DNA of 9,304 nucleotides from Eggerthella sp. CAG:209. GTDB lineage: Bacteria; Actinomycetota; Coriobacteriia; Coriobacteriales; Eggerthellaceae. A program made the position numbers and the translations under genes. The stretch covers positions 1-9,304 of the forward strand of contig FR884647.1 in assembly GCA_000436075.1 (NCBI GenBank), read 5' to 3'. Below, piece by piece: positions 1 to 5,179 of this stretch. Under the pieces are notes generated by a model. That model saw nothing but the letters and a program-made list of their open reading frames with translations. It did no database searches and was not told the DNA's origin. The stretch's first letter is position 1. Every line of letters begins with the position of its first letter.

Positions 1-93
1 CGCGCGAGAATATTGCCACTGCGAGTCGCCCGAGAGCGCATTCGCGAAGATCTTGCCATGGACGAACGCCTGGATTCGCCCCGCACCAAATAA
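1..93 (+). CDS. Possible C-terminal tail of an upstream plus-strand gene (partial)
   Basis: Reading frame 1 is open from the window edge to a TAA at 91-93. It gives about 30 residues with a protein-like, charged helical character (…VARERIREDLAMDERLDSPRTK). No family can be named from so short a tail. In support, a very strong plus-strand terminator lies 190 bp downstream with no better plus-strand gene between. Against it, the other two plus frames are also open here because the region is GC-rich, so chance cannot be excluded. Confidence 0.3.
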   Translation, partial: RARILPLRVARERIREDLAMDERLDSPRTK

Positions 94-283
94 CTGCCGC
101 CCTCCCCGCAAAAAAAACGGCGCCGAAGGCAGGACTTGGAGAACGCCCCCGCCAGAAGCACGAAAGACAGAGTGCTGGCGCGGCTGGGGCGAGCAGCGGG
201 TACGGCGCGGTGCAGCGCCATCGCCGAAAACTCGGGAATGCAGCGCGGCGAAATATCGCCATGGCCGATAACGCGCCCCGAGA
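94..283. other. GC-rich gap before the terminator, no convincing gene
   Basis: Short open frames run through this stretch, but none has a ribosome binding site or a recognisable protein. The part at about 170-250 is rich in GCGG, GCAG and GGCG words. Its segment GAGCAGCGGG followed by CGGCGC resembles the tandem repeat at 967-1002. I see no tRNA fold or promoter. Confidence 0.5.
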
Positions 284-325
284 CAAAAGAAGGCGAGCAT
301 TTTGCTCGCCTTCTTTTGCTGTTTT
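284..325 (+). terminator. Strong intrinsic terminator (16-bp perfect stem)
   Basis: Bases 284-299 (CAAAAGAAGGCGAGCA) pair perfectly with 303-318 around a TTT loop. On the plus strand a T-rich tail (CTGTTTTGTTTA) follows. The left arm starts CAAAA, so the minus-strand transcript has CTTCTTTTG within its stem, and the hairpin could also stop leftward transcription from the ferredoxin gene. Its strength implies that a plus-strand transcript enters from the left edge. Confidence 0.85.
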
Positions 326-505
326 GTTTACGGCTCGAGTGGCCATCGGGGCCTTCGCGGTAGGAAGCCGCCGGCATTTGGCAGTCTCCTTGATCGAGAC
401 ACACATTTGGTAACAGAGCTGAGCCCCGCACCTAACACGCCGATGGCCAGTCAGCGCGCGAAAATCCTTGCACGCATTGACTAGACTCTCGTCGTGAGCA
501 GACTG
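326..505. other. Gap between terminator and ferredoxin gene
   Basis: I see no gene, RNA fold or clear repeat here. It forms the 3' flank of the minus-strand ferredoxin gene. No good T-tailed hairpin sits close behind that gene's stop codon, so leftward transcripts may run to the hairpin at 284-318. Confidence 0.4.
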
Positions 506-694
506 TTAGTCTTCAACAATCTCCTCGATTGCGCCCATGGGGCACTCTTCAACGCAGTCGCCGCAAGCGATGCAGGCCTCTTCGTTTACAACCTTGCATA
601 CGCCGTCTACAACCTCGATGCATTCCTGGGGGCAAGCGTCGATGCAAATTCCGCAGCCAATGCACTCATCATCAATGATTACTGGATGAGACAT
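506..694 (-). CDS. 2[4Fe-4S] clostridial-type ferredoxin
   Basis: This is a 62-residue soluble electron carrier, usual size for bacterial 2[4Fe-4S] ferredoxins. It has two classic CxxCxxCxxxCP motifs: Cys11, 14, 17, 21 and Cys41, 44, 47, 51. In this family Cys11/14/17 plus Cys51 bind one cluster and Cys41/44/47 plus Cys21 bind the other. There are two extra cysteines, Cys25 (in PQEC) and Cys33, not needed for the standard clusters. The protein is very acidic, as expected for docking to oxidoreductases. An AAGAGG sequence lies about 6 bases before the ATG. The gene is downstream of hypE in the same orientation but 330 bp away, so it probably has its own promoter. A role with a hydrogenase or another low-potential oxidoreductase is inferred from context only. 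Confidence 0.93.
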   Translation of the reverse strand: MSHPVIIDDECIGCGICIDACPQECIEVVDGVCKVVNEEACIACGDCVEECPMGAIEEIVED

Positions 695-775
695 GAAAAC
701 CTCTTCTCTCTTGGGCTTTTAGAGATGCTTTGTCATACTTGGGGACAATTCTTTTTCGGTTAATCCCTGAACGGG

Positions 776-803
776 AAAATACCATAGCGACCCCAATATG
801 CAA
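776..803 (-). promoter_or_regulatory. Candidate ferredoxin promoter
   Basis: On the minus strand TTGCAT (798-803) and TATTTT (776-781) are 16 bp apart. This would put transcription start near 769 and give a leader of about 75 bases. Both hexamers are imperfect. The -35 overlaps the left arm of the 9-bp inverted repeat at 795-803/842-850. Confidence 0.3.
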
Positions 804-850
804 GATCCTTGCGCGGTTTTTCTAAGAACGGTTAAATTGCGTTGCATATT
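795..850. repeat. Spaced 9-bp inverted repeat upstream of the ferredoxin gene
   Basis: AATATGCAA (795-803) and TTGCATATT (842-850) are perfect reverse complements, 38 bp apart. A smaller palindrome, GCAAG-ATC-CTTGC (800-812), overlaps the left arm. The arrangement could be a pair of regulator sites flanking the ferredoxin promoter, or a long-loop RNA hairpin. Confidence 0.5.
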
Positions 851-966
851 TGCCGCGTTACTGCCGTTCGCCGATGCAAAAACATCACAGACGCAGGACG
901 GCACGGGAGTGCGGGGGCGCTGGCAGGGTCGCCGTGAGACACAACCGCAGCCGGGCACAGGCACCT

Positions 967-1002
967 GGCCGGCGCAGAGCAGCGGGCCGGCGCAGAGCAG
1001 CG
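967..1002. repeat. Perfect 18-bp tandem duplication
   Basis: The unit GGCCGGCGCAGAGCAGCG occurs twice in direct succession (967-984 and 985-1002), followed by a partial, degenerate continuation. It lies just beyond the hypE stop codon, inside a GC-rich gap (about 880-1023) with no credible gene. A related word string occurs at about 188-215. Confidence 0.85.
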
Positions 1003-1023
1003 GGGGCAGGCTGCGGCACATGC

Positions 1024-2046
1024 CTAGCAGATGCGGGGCAGCTGTTCGCCTACGAGCATGTCCATGATGCGCAGGGCACCAAACCCAGTGCGAATTGAAA
1101 CGCGAGGGTCACGCTCTTCGGGCGTTTCCACCACTTCACCAATGATGGCTGCATCGGCTCCATACTTGTTCGCGCGCATTGCGGACAGGGCAGCCTCTGC
1201 TTGCTCAGCGGGAACCACGCACACCATCTTGCCCTCATTGGCAACCTGGTACACATCGTAGCCAAGCATTTCGCACGCTCCCAATACGGCATCTTTAACG
1301 GGAACTGCGCCCTCTTCAACAATGAAGTCGACACCTGACTGAGCAGCAAGCTCATTGAGGGTCGAGGCAAGGCCTCCGCGCGTTGGGTCACGGAAGCAGC
1401 GGGTATCGGGCGCTGCGGCGATTACCTCGGCGATCAAATGGTTCAGAGGGGCAGCGTCGGTCTGGATGTCCGCATTGAACGAAAGCTCTTCTCGGCAGCT
1501 CATGATGGTAATGCCATGGTCGCCCATGGTGCCGGTAACCAGGACCTTGTCACCTGGTTTGCAGAAAGCACCGGAAAGGTTCACCCCTTCGGGGATGAAG
1601 CCGATACCACTGGTATTGATGAACACGCCATCGCCGTGGCCGCGATTAACCACCTTGGTATCGCCTGTAACAATATGGACACCAGCTTCTTTAGCCATTT
1701 CGGCCATGCTTTTGCAGATGCGCTTCAAATCGGCAACGGGAAAGCCTTCTTCCAGAATGAACCCACAGCTGAGATACTTGGGGGCAGCGCCACTGGTGGC
1801 AACATCGTTTACCGTGCCGCACACAGCCAGCCTGCCAATGTCTCCGCCGGGGAAAAAGTGGGGAGTCACCACAAAACTGTCGGTGGAATAGGCAATACGC
1901 TCACCGGCAGCTGGCGCTGGGAGCGACGCCGCATCGTTCCCTTCCAACAGCTCTTCATCTGCGTATGCCTCGAAAAACACCTCGTCGATAATGCGCTTCA
2001 TCATAGTGCCGCCGCTACCATGACCCAGCAATACCGTTTCGTCCAT
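1024..2046 (-). CDS. hypE: Hydrogenase maturation protein HypE (carbamoyl dehydratase)
   Basis: HypE belongs to the PurM/AIR-synthase-like ATPase family. With HypF it converts the carbamoyl group on its C-terminal cysteine to a thiocyanate, and the cyanide is passed to the HypC-HypD complex to build the Fe(CN)2CO centre of [NiFe] hydrogenases. Numbered from the first possible Met, the marks are GHGSGG (14-19), TDS (61-63), VNDVATSGA (85-93), GDTKV (134-138), DHGITIM (182-188), DPTRGG (226-231) and the diagnostic C-terminal PRIC with the carbamoyl-accepting Cys as last residue. I prefer the ATG at 2046 (MDETVLLGHGSGG, 340 residues). It matches the usual family N-terminus and has a weak AAGAGA behind it. 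The ATG at 2064 has no ribosome binding site and abuts a hairpin. The gene lies downstream of nikR but beyond a terminator. No other hyp gene is in the window. Confidence 0.97.
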   Translation of the reverse strand: MDETVLLGHGSGGTMMKRIIDEVFFEAYADEELLEGNDAASLPAPAAGERIAYSTDSFVVTPHFFPGGDIGRLAVCGTVNDVATSGAAPKYLSCGFILEEGFPVADLKRICKSMAEMAKEAGVHIVTGDTKVVNRGHGDGVFINTSGIGFIPEGVNLSGAFCKPGDKVLVTGTMGDHGITIMSCREELSFNADIQTDAAPLNHLIAEVIAAAPDTRCFRDPTRGGLASTLNELAAQSGVDFIVEEGAVPVKDAVLGACEMLGYDVYQVANEGKMVCVVPAEQAEAALSAMRANKYGADAAIIGEVVETPEERDPRVSIRTGFGALRIMDMLVGEQLPRIC

Positions 2047-2064
2047 CTTGTCTCTTTCGTTCAT

Positions 2065-2086
2065 GCAACACTCAATAGAGCGTTGC
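2065..2086 (-). promoter_or_regulatory. Hairpin in the hypE leader
   Basis: Bases 2065-2073 and 2078-2086 form an inverted repeat around AATA. On the minus strand it reads GCAACGCTC-TATT-GAGTGTTGC; the one mismatch would be a G-U pair in RNA. It touches the ATG at 2064 and ends 18 bases before the preferred ATG at 2046, so it could affect hypE translation or be an operator. Confidence 0.5.
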
Positions 2087-2094
2087 GTTCCTCT

Positions 2095-2124
2095 AGAAAA
2101 AGAACGCCTTCGATGAGGCGTTCT
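2095..2124 (-). terminator. Intrinsic terminator between nikR and hypE
   Basis: AGAACGCCT (2101-2109) and AGGCGTTCT (2116-2124) pair perfectly around a 6-base loop. On the minus strand the stem runs into TTTTTCTAG. It starts 6 bases after the nikR stop codon. It should end most nikR transcripts and make hypE depend on readthrough or a nearby promoter, although only 66-84 bp lie between the genes. Confidence 0.88.
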
Positions 2125-2130
2125 AAGGGG

Positions 2131-2553
2131 CTAGATAAAGTCACCCGTAGTTGTCATGTTAAGACGCCCTGTTTTGACGCCCTTGGTGCCGATGATAAGG
2201 TTAGCGACATCCTGAACCTCGCCAGACTCACCCTTGAGGATGATTACCTCAAGACAGTTGTCTTGATCAACATGCACATGCATGGAAGCTACCACCATGT
2301 CCAAATAGGTGTGCTGGATATGGTGCAATTTTTCCTGCAAGTCGTTGGCGTGGTGGTTGTACACGATAGTGAGCGTACCCATAACGATTCGCCCAGGCAC
2401 GGAACACTCATCTTCCACCAGCGCTTCGCGCACTAAATCGCGTACCACTTCACTGCGATTTTTAGCCAAACCGCGGCGCGCCACCAGGTGATCAAACTTG
2501 ACCAACAGGTCTTCGGGCATCGCCACAGAAAAGCGCATTAAGTCATTGCTCAT
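2131..2553 (-). CDS. nikR: Nickel-responsive transcriptional regulator NikR
   Basis: The 140-residue length is normal for NikR, a tetrameric repressor or activator that binds Ni(II) and controls nickel uptake and nickel-enzyme genes. The N-terminal ribbon-helix-helix DNA-binding domain spans about residues 1-45 (MRFSVAMPEDLLVKFDHLV…NRSEVVRDLVREAL). The C-terminal ACT-like regulatory domain follows. The four high-affinity nickel ligands known from E. coli NikR (His76, His87, His89, Cys95) align with His81, His92, His94 and Cys100, so it should be a functional nickel sensor. A strong AAGGAG lies 6 bases before the ATG. The preceding gene ends 36 bp upstream in the same direction, so the two are probably co-transcribed. 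The first-strand residues that contact DNA differ from E. coli, so the operator may differ too; no GTATGA-N16-TCATAC site was found here. Confidence 0.96.
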   Translation of the reverse strand: MSNDLMRFSVAMPEDLLVKFDHLVARRGLAKNRSEVVRDLVREALVEDECSVPGRIVMGTLTIVYNHHANDLQEKLHHIQHTYLDMVVASMHVHVDQDNCLEVIILKGESGEVQDVANLIIGTKGVKTGRLNMTTTGDFI

Positions 2554-2589
2554 GCTTTGCTCCTTGCGTTTATGCGATGCGGCCTAGGC

Positions 2590-2844
2590 TTATACCAAGT
2601 TAACCGTCACACCACTTGCGTTTTCGGCATCTTCATCAAGTGCATCTTTAGCGTCATCGAGCGTTGCGCGAACCTCGTCGAGCAACTGCATTGCAGCATG
2701 GAGCTTTTCGCCCACGGTGGTGAATCCAGCATCGGAAGCATTGTGGGCAAGATTGTGAGCCCAACGACGCTCCAGCTTAATATGATCGTCGATCTGGTCG
2801 ATCATCTGTTCAAACTGACCCGTATTGATACCATTGGTGCACAT
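2590..2844 (-). CDS. Small acidic helical protein of unknown function, co-transcribed with nikR
   Basis: The 84-residue product (MCTNGINTGQFEQMIDQIDD…) matches no family I can name. The ATG at 2844 is chosen because AAAGGAGT lies just before it; a longer frame opening at 2931 has no such site and an unnatural N-terminus. There is no signal peptide or membrane segment. The sequence suggests two amphipathic helices (about 10-36 and 42-72) joined at DAGFTT, with a strongly acidic second helix. Four histidines (21, 30, 34, 49) sit among Asp and Glu residues, and Cys2 follows the start, so metal binding is conceivable but unproven. It stops 36 bp before nikR in the same orientation, which ties it to nickel or hydrogenase physiology by context only. 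Confidence 0.8.
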   Translation of the reverse strand: MCTNGINTGQFEQMIDQIDDHIKLERRWAHNLAHNASDAGFTTVGEKLHAAMQLLDEVRATLDDAKDALDEDAENASGVTVNLV

Positions 2845-2864
2845 AGCGACTCCTTTTATCGAGG

Positions 2865-2879
2865 GAAAGCATTGCTTTC
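2865..2879. promoter_or_regulatory. 15-bp palindrome in the leader of the nikR operon
   Basis: GAAAGCA-T-TGCTTTC is a perfect 7-bp inverted repeat with a one-base centre. It lies about 20 bp before the start codon of the small gene and downstream of its likely promoter. That position suits a repressor operator or a 5' leader structure next to the ribosome binding site. A second small inverted repeat, GCATC-AATC-GATGC, lies at 2916-2929. Confidence 0.5.
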
Positions 2880-2942
2880 TTTGTTTATCGGATTGAGGCG
2901 AAGCCCCTTTGACAGGCATCAATCGATGCATTGCGTCTTCCT

Positions 2943-2948
2943 ATTATG
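2943..2948 (-). promoter_or_regulatory. Candidate -10 box for the small gene-nikR operon
   Basis: The minus strand reads CATAAT, matching five of six bases of TATAAT. Transcription would start near 2936 with a leader of about 90 bases. The -35 is poor: GTGATA at an 18-bp spacing is the best I find, which would suit an activator-dependent promoter. The Crp-like palindrome centred at 2996.5 would then be at about -60. Confidence 0.4.
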
Positions 2949-2959
2949 ATCCCGCCAAA

Positions 2960-2990
2960 GTGAAGTTATCACCGTTTTCGTTCAACGGTG
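2960..2990. promoter_or_regulatory. Two overlapping palindromes near the -35 region
   Basis: GTGA-AGTTA-TCAC (2960-2972) is immediately followed by, and shares bases with, CACCGTT-N7-AACGGTG (2970-2976 and 2984-2990). The second in turn shares bases with the Crp-like site at 2989-3004. Relative to the predicted leftward start they would be centred near -30 and -44, where they could block or contact RNA polymerase. Confidence 0.5.
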
Positions 2991-3004
2991 TGAATTTTTT
3001 CACA
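2989..3004. promoter_or_regulatory. Crp/Fnr-family-like operator TGTGA-N6-TCACA
   Basis: TGTGAATTTTTTCACA is a perfect palindrome whose half-sites and spacing match the classic Crp pattern exactly. It sits between divergent genes. From the candidate leftward start (about 2936) it is centred near -60, the usual class I activator position. From the rightward gene it would be near -88. Coriobacteriia carry many Crp/Fnr-family regulators, so the binding protein may be a redox or heme sensor and not true Crp. That a Crp/Fnr-family protein binds here is inferred. Confidence 0.6.
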
Positions 3005-3072
3005 TTTTGTGTGACTGGCTGATTCTAAGGGCACCAAAGCGGCTTCTCGCCCTCGGCAACAACAAATCTCGC

Positions 3073-3096
3073 TATTATCCTAAGCAGTGAAGGAGG
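3073..3096 (+). promoter_or_regulatory. Candidate -10 box and strong ribosome binding site
   Basis: TATTAT (3073-3078) is a five-of-six match to a -10 box, with no recognisable -35. AAGGAGG (3090-3096) lies 5 bases before the ATG at 3102 and decides the start against the in-frame GTG at 3087, which lies upstream of that site. Confidence 0.45.
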
Positions 3097-3101
3097 ACCT
3101 C

Positions 3102-3560
3102 ATGCCCACGCCACAGCCAACAAAATACGAGCGCATCGCGCAGAGCCACGTTGACTCGTTCCAGGGAACGTACCATGGGTCCATAGGGGCTGCGGCGATT
3201 ATTGTCTCTGTTGAAGAGCCTACCGAAGAAGCAAAGCGCGCACTTACCGCAAGCTTTAATGCTCTTGGGTACTCACCGCAGGCAATCGGTTGGGCCCAAA
3301 CCGCCGCCCCAGGCAAGCCCGATGCTTCTGGCGACCTGTTCACCCTCATCGAGGGCATCGACCCGTTCTGCGTTGTCTCTACAAGTCATGCCAGCACCGA
3401 GGCCCTTTCGCGCTGCTACAACACGCCCCTTGCCATTGAGGCGAAAACCCTTCTGCTAGGCCGCGATTGCCGCTGTTTCGAAAACCTTGATGCCCTTATT
3501 ACCACCGAAGCAGGCAAACACAAAACCTGGGGGCTTTTGAAAACACTGCCTAAAATGTAG
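3102..3560 (+). CDS. Conserved-looking protein of unknown function (152 aa)
   Basis: I do not recognise a family. The product starts MPTPQPTKYERIAQSHVDSF and appears soluble, with no signal peptide or membrane helix. An alternating strand-helix pattern is visible: a beta-like stretch GAAAIIVSVEE (about 29-39), a helix EEAKRALTASFNALGY (42-57), a strand near CVVSTS (90-95) and a helix after STEALSRCY. A glycine or proline loop lies at about 68-78. Cysteines occur at about 90, 105, 123 and 125, the last two as CRC. The start is set by AAGGAGG at 3090-3096. It stands divergent from the nikR operon and shares its palindrome-rich upstream region, so it may share its regulator. The 237 bp to galE suggest a separate transcript. 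Confidence 0.85.
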   Translation: MPTPQPTKYERIAQSHVDSFQGTYHGSIGAAAIIVSVEEPTEEAKRALTASFNALGYSPQAIGWAQTAAPGKPDASGDLFTLIEGIDPFCVVSTSHASTEALSRCYNTPLAIEAKTLLLGRDCRCFENLDALITTEAGKHKTWGLLKTLPKM

Positions 3561-3797
3561 CGAACCCCCAACGCCCAACAATCCATTGAGGACACTGCAC
3601 GAAACAAGATGCAACGGCAATCGGACGCCCTATGCGCCAAAACCCAACGAGCCTTTCTTTGCCGAACACCGCGCAAAGCCAAGCCATGAAACAATAGTTA
3701 ACGAATCGCCGCCTCTGTTGAATTCCTGCGCGTACCGCGCGTTGCAACCGCTGGTGGTATCCTTCTTGTGTCTATATACCAATGAAAGGCAACGCAT
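3561..3797. other. Intergenic region before galE
   Basis: No gene is supported here. A 6-bp inverted repeat (CTTTGC 3657-3662, GCAAAG 3673-3678) lacks a T tail and is a poor terminator. GCGCG-TAC-CGCGC (3728-3740) is a small palindrome that could mark a galE operator. I see no well-spaced -35/-10 pair; TTGCAA (3742-3747) and TATATA (3773-3778) are 25 bp apart. Confidence 0.4.
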
Positions 3798-4925
3798 ATG
3801 TCCAACAAAAGCCTTGCCGGCGAGCACAACGCCCAAACCATCCTGGTTACCGGCGGTGCCGGCTTCATCGGCAGCCACACCTGCGTCGAGCTGCTTGAGC
3901 AAAACTACAACGTCGTTATCCTCGACGACCTTTCCAATTCCTGCGTTACTGCGGTCGACCGCATTCGCGAGCTTTCCGGTGCCAACGCCGACCAACTGAA
4001 GTTCGTCGAGGCTTCCATCCTCGATCGCGAAGCATGCGAGCGCGTGTTCTCCGAGAACGACATCGACGCCATCATTCATTTCGCTGGCTTCAAGGCCGTG
4101 GGCGAATCCACGCAGAAGCCGCTCGAATACTACTGGAACAACGTAGCGGGTTCGCTGGTGCTCTTTGACGTGGCCCGCAACCACGGCGTAAAGAACATCA
4201 TCTTCTCTTCGTCCGCAACGGTTTACGGCGAACCCGAGATGATCCCGATCACCGAAGAGTGCCCGCTTCATGAGGCAACCAACCCTTACGGCGAAACCAA
4301 GGTTATGCTCGAGCGCATTCTGACCGACTTCTACCGCGCTGACAGCGAATGGAACGTTGTTCTGCTTCGCTACTTCAACCCCATCGGGGCCCACATCTCT
4401 GGCCGCATCGGCGAAGATCCGAAAGACATCCCGAACAACCTGCTTCCCTACGTTGCCCAGGTTGCCGTTGGAAAGCTTGAGTGCATCCAGGTATTCGGCA
4501 ACGACTACCCCACTCCCGACGGCACCGGCGTACGCGACTACATCCACGTTGTCGACCTGGCACGTGGTCATGTGAAGGCGCTCGATTTCATGGGCGGTAA
4601 GGTTGGCACGGGCAAGGCCATCGGCCTTGGCTCCATCGAGGGAGCAAGCACTGAAGACGGCACCCGCACCGGCGTTGCCATCTTCAACCTGGGCACAGGC
4701 ACGGGCTCTTCCGTTCTTGACGTTATCCACGCCTTCGAAAAGGCCTGCGGCAAGGAGCTCCCCTACAAGATCTGCCCCCGTCGCCCTGGCGATATTGCCA
4801 CCAACTACGCTGCCTGCGACAAGGCACGCGAAGAACTGGGCTGGGTTGCCGAATACGATTTGGCGCGCATGTGCGAAGACTCCTGGCGTTGGCAGTCGAA
4901 CAACCCCAACGGATACGAAGAGTAG
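3798..4925 (+). CDS. galE: UDP-glucose 4-epimerase GalE
   Basis: GalE interconverts UDP-glucose and UDP-galactose in the cytosol using bound NAD, serving the Leland pathway and supplying UDP-galactose for glycans. It is an extended short-chain dehydrogenase/reductase. The NAD-binding GGAGFIG lies at 19-25, FSSSATVYG at 126-134 with the catalytic Ser129, and the YxxxK pair Tyr154/Lys158 in NPYGETK. RYFNPIGAH and DGTGVRDYIHVVDLARGH are further family marks, and the C-terminus is complete (QSNNPNGYEE). At 375 residues it is longer than the roughly 338-residue E. coli enzyme. The excess is an N-terminal extension of about 12 residues and an insertion of about 22, rich in Gly, Ser and Thr, at about 257-281. 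GAAAGG lies 8 bases before the ATG. No other Leloir gene is adjacent, and a strong terminator follows. Confidence 0.97.
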   Translation: MSNKSLAGEHNAQTILVTGGAGFIGSHTCVELLEQNYNVVILDDLSNSCVTAVDRIRELSGANADQLKFVEASILDREACERVFSENDIDAIIHFAGFKAVGESTQKPLEYYWNNVAGSLVLFDVARNHGVKNIIFSSSATVYGEPEMIPITEECPLHEATNPYGETKVMLERILTDFYRADSEWNVVLLRYFNPIGAHISGRIGEDPKDIPNNLLPYVAQVAVGKLECIQVFGNDYPTPDGTGVRDYIHVVDLARGHVKALDFMGGKVGTGKAIGLGSIEGASTEDGTRTGVAIFNLGTGTGSSVLDVIHAFEKACGKELPYKICPRRPGDIATNYAACDKAREELGWVAEYDLARMCEDSWRWQSNNPNGYEE

Positions 4926-5020
4926 GTTTTCCTACCGTCCGCTTCCGGGCGCTGGCTGCTTCGGCTCGTCCGCCTTCAGGCGGCGGTGAGTCTGCTCAAC
5001 GCACCCGCTACCCTGCTCAA

Positions 5021-5048
5021 AAGGCCCCGTCTTTGACGGGGCCTTTTT
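5021..5048 (+). terminator. Intrinsic terminator of galE
   Basis: AAGGCCCCGTC (5021-5031) and GACGGGGCCTT (5035-5045) form a perfect 11-bp GC-rich stem with a TTT loop, followed by a T run. Upstream A residues mean it could also work on the opposite strand. Confidence 0.92.
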
Positions 5049-5079
5049 CGTGCGGTCGTTGCTTCATGCATTTGAAGAA

Positions 5080-5098
5080 GATTTTCCTGCGGAAAATC
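5080..5098. repeat. Small hairpin GATTTTCC-TGC-GGAAAATC
   Basis: This is a perfect 8-bp stem with a 3-base loop. Outer bases TGAA (5073-5076) and TTCA (5100-5103) extend it imperfectly. It resembles the hairpin at 5299-5317 in size and in the GATTT start of its arm. Confidence 0.6.
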
Positions 5099-5179
5099 AT
5101 TCAGGGAATGCTTTCAGAGTGCACTTCGCAGACTCGCCGCCGCCTGAAGGCTACCGGATAGGTAACACCAGCGCTCGCA

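Larger units (their letters stand above)
4972..5151. repeat. 180-bp segment bounded by a 24-bp inverted repeat
   Basis: Bases 4972-4995 and 5128-5151 are reverse complements over 24 bp with a single mismatch (23 of 24), which would be a G-U pair in RNA. Each arm contains GCCT-TC-AGGC. The bracketed segment holds the galE terminator and the hairpin at 5080-5098. I see no clear target-site duplication; CTACCG at 4932-4937 and 5151-5156 is the nearest direct repeat, but it does not border both arms. It could be a small non-autonomous repeat element or a stable 3' RNA structure. Confidence 0.7.

Noticed and set aside
725..745. TCATAC as half of a NikR box (GTATGA-N16-TCATAC)
   Set aside because: No GTATGA partner occurs at the required spacing, and a single 6-bp half-site is expected by chance.
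719..1021. Minus-strand open frame between hypE and the ferredoxin gene
   Set aside because: The product is a Cys/Pro/Arg string created by the 18-bp tandem repeat, without a start signal. The likely ferredoxin promoter lies inside it.
1438..2436. Plus-strand open frame (332 codons) across hypE and nikR
   Set aside because: It is antisense to two clearly recognised genes, crosses their intergenic terminator, and has no ribosome binding site or domain.
2590..2931. Longer version of the small gene starting at 2931 (113 codons)
   Set aside because: The added 29 residues would cover the leader palindrome and lack a ribosome binding site, while AAAGGAGT lies directly before the ATG at 2844.
2909..2950. 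Perfect TTGACA on the plus strand with TATTAT downstream
   Set aside because: The spacing is 27 bp, too long for a standard promoter. The A/T box fits better as the leftward -10.
2865..3004. CRISPR-like or phage attachment structure from clustered palindromes
   Set aside because: The palindromes differ in sequence, have no regular spacers, and there is no cas gene, integrase or tRNA nearby.
3630..4730. Long minus-strand open frame (366 codons) opposite galE
   Set aside because: It lies antisense to galE, which has every family motif. The protein is Val/Asp/Ala-rich without recognisable domains, the usual mirror of a GC-rich gene.
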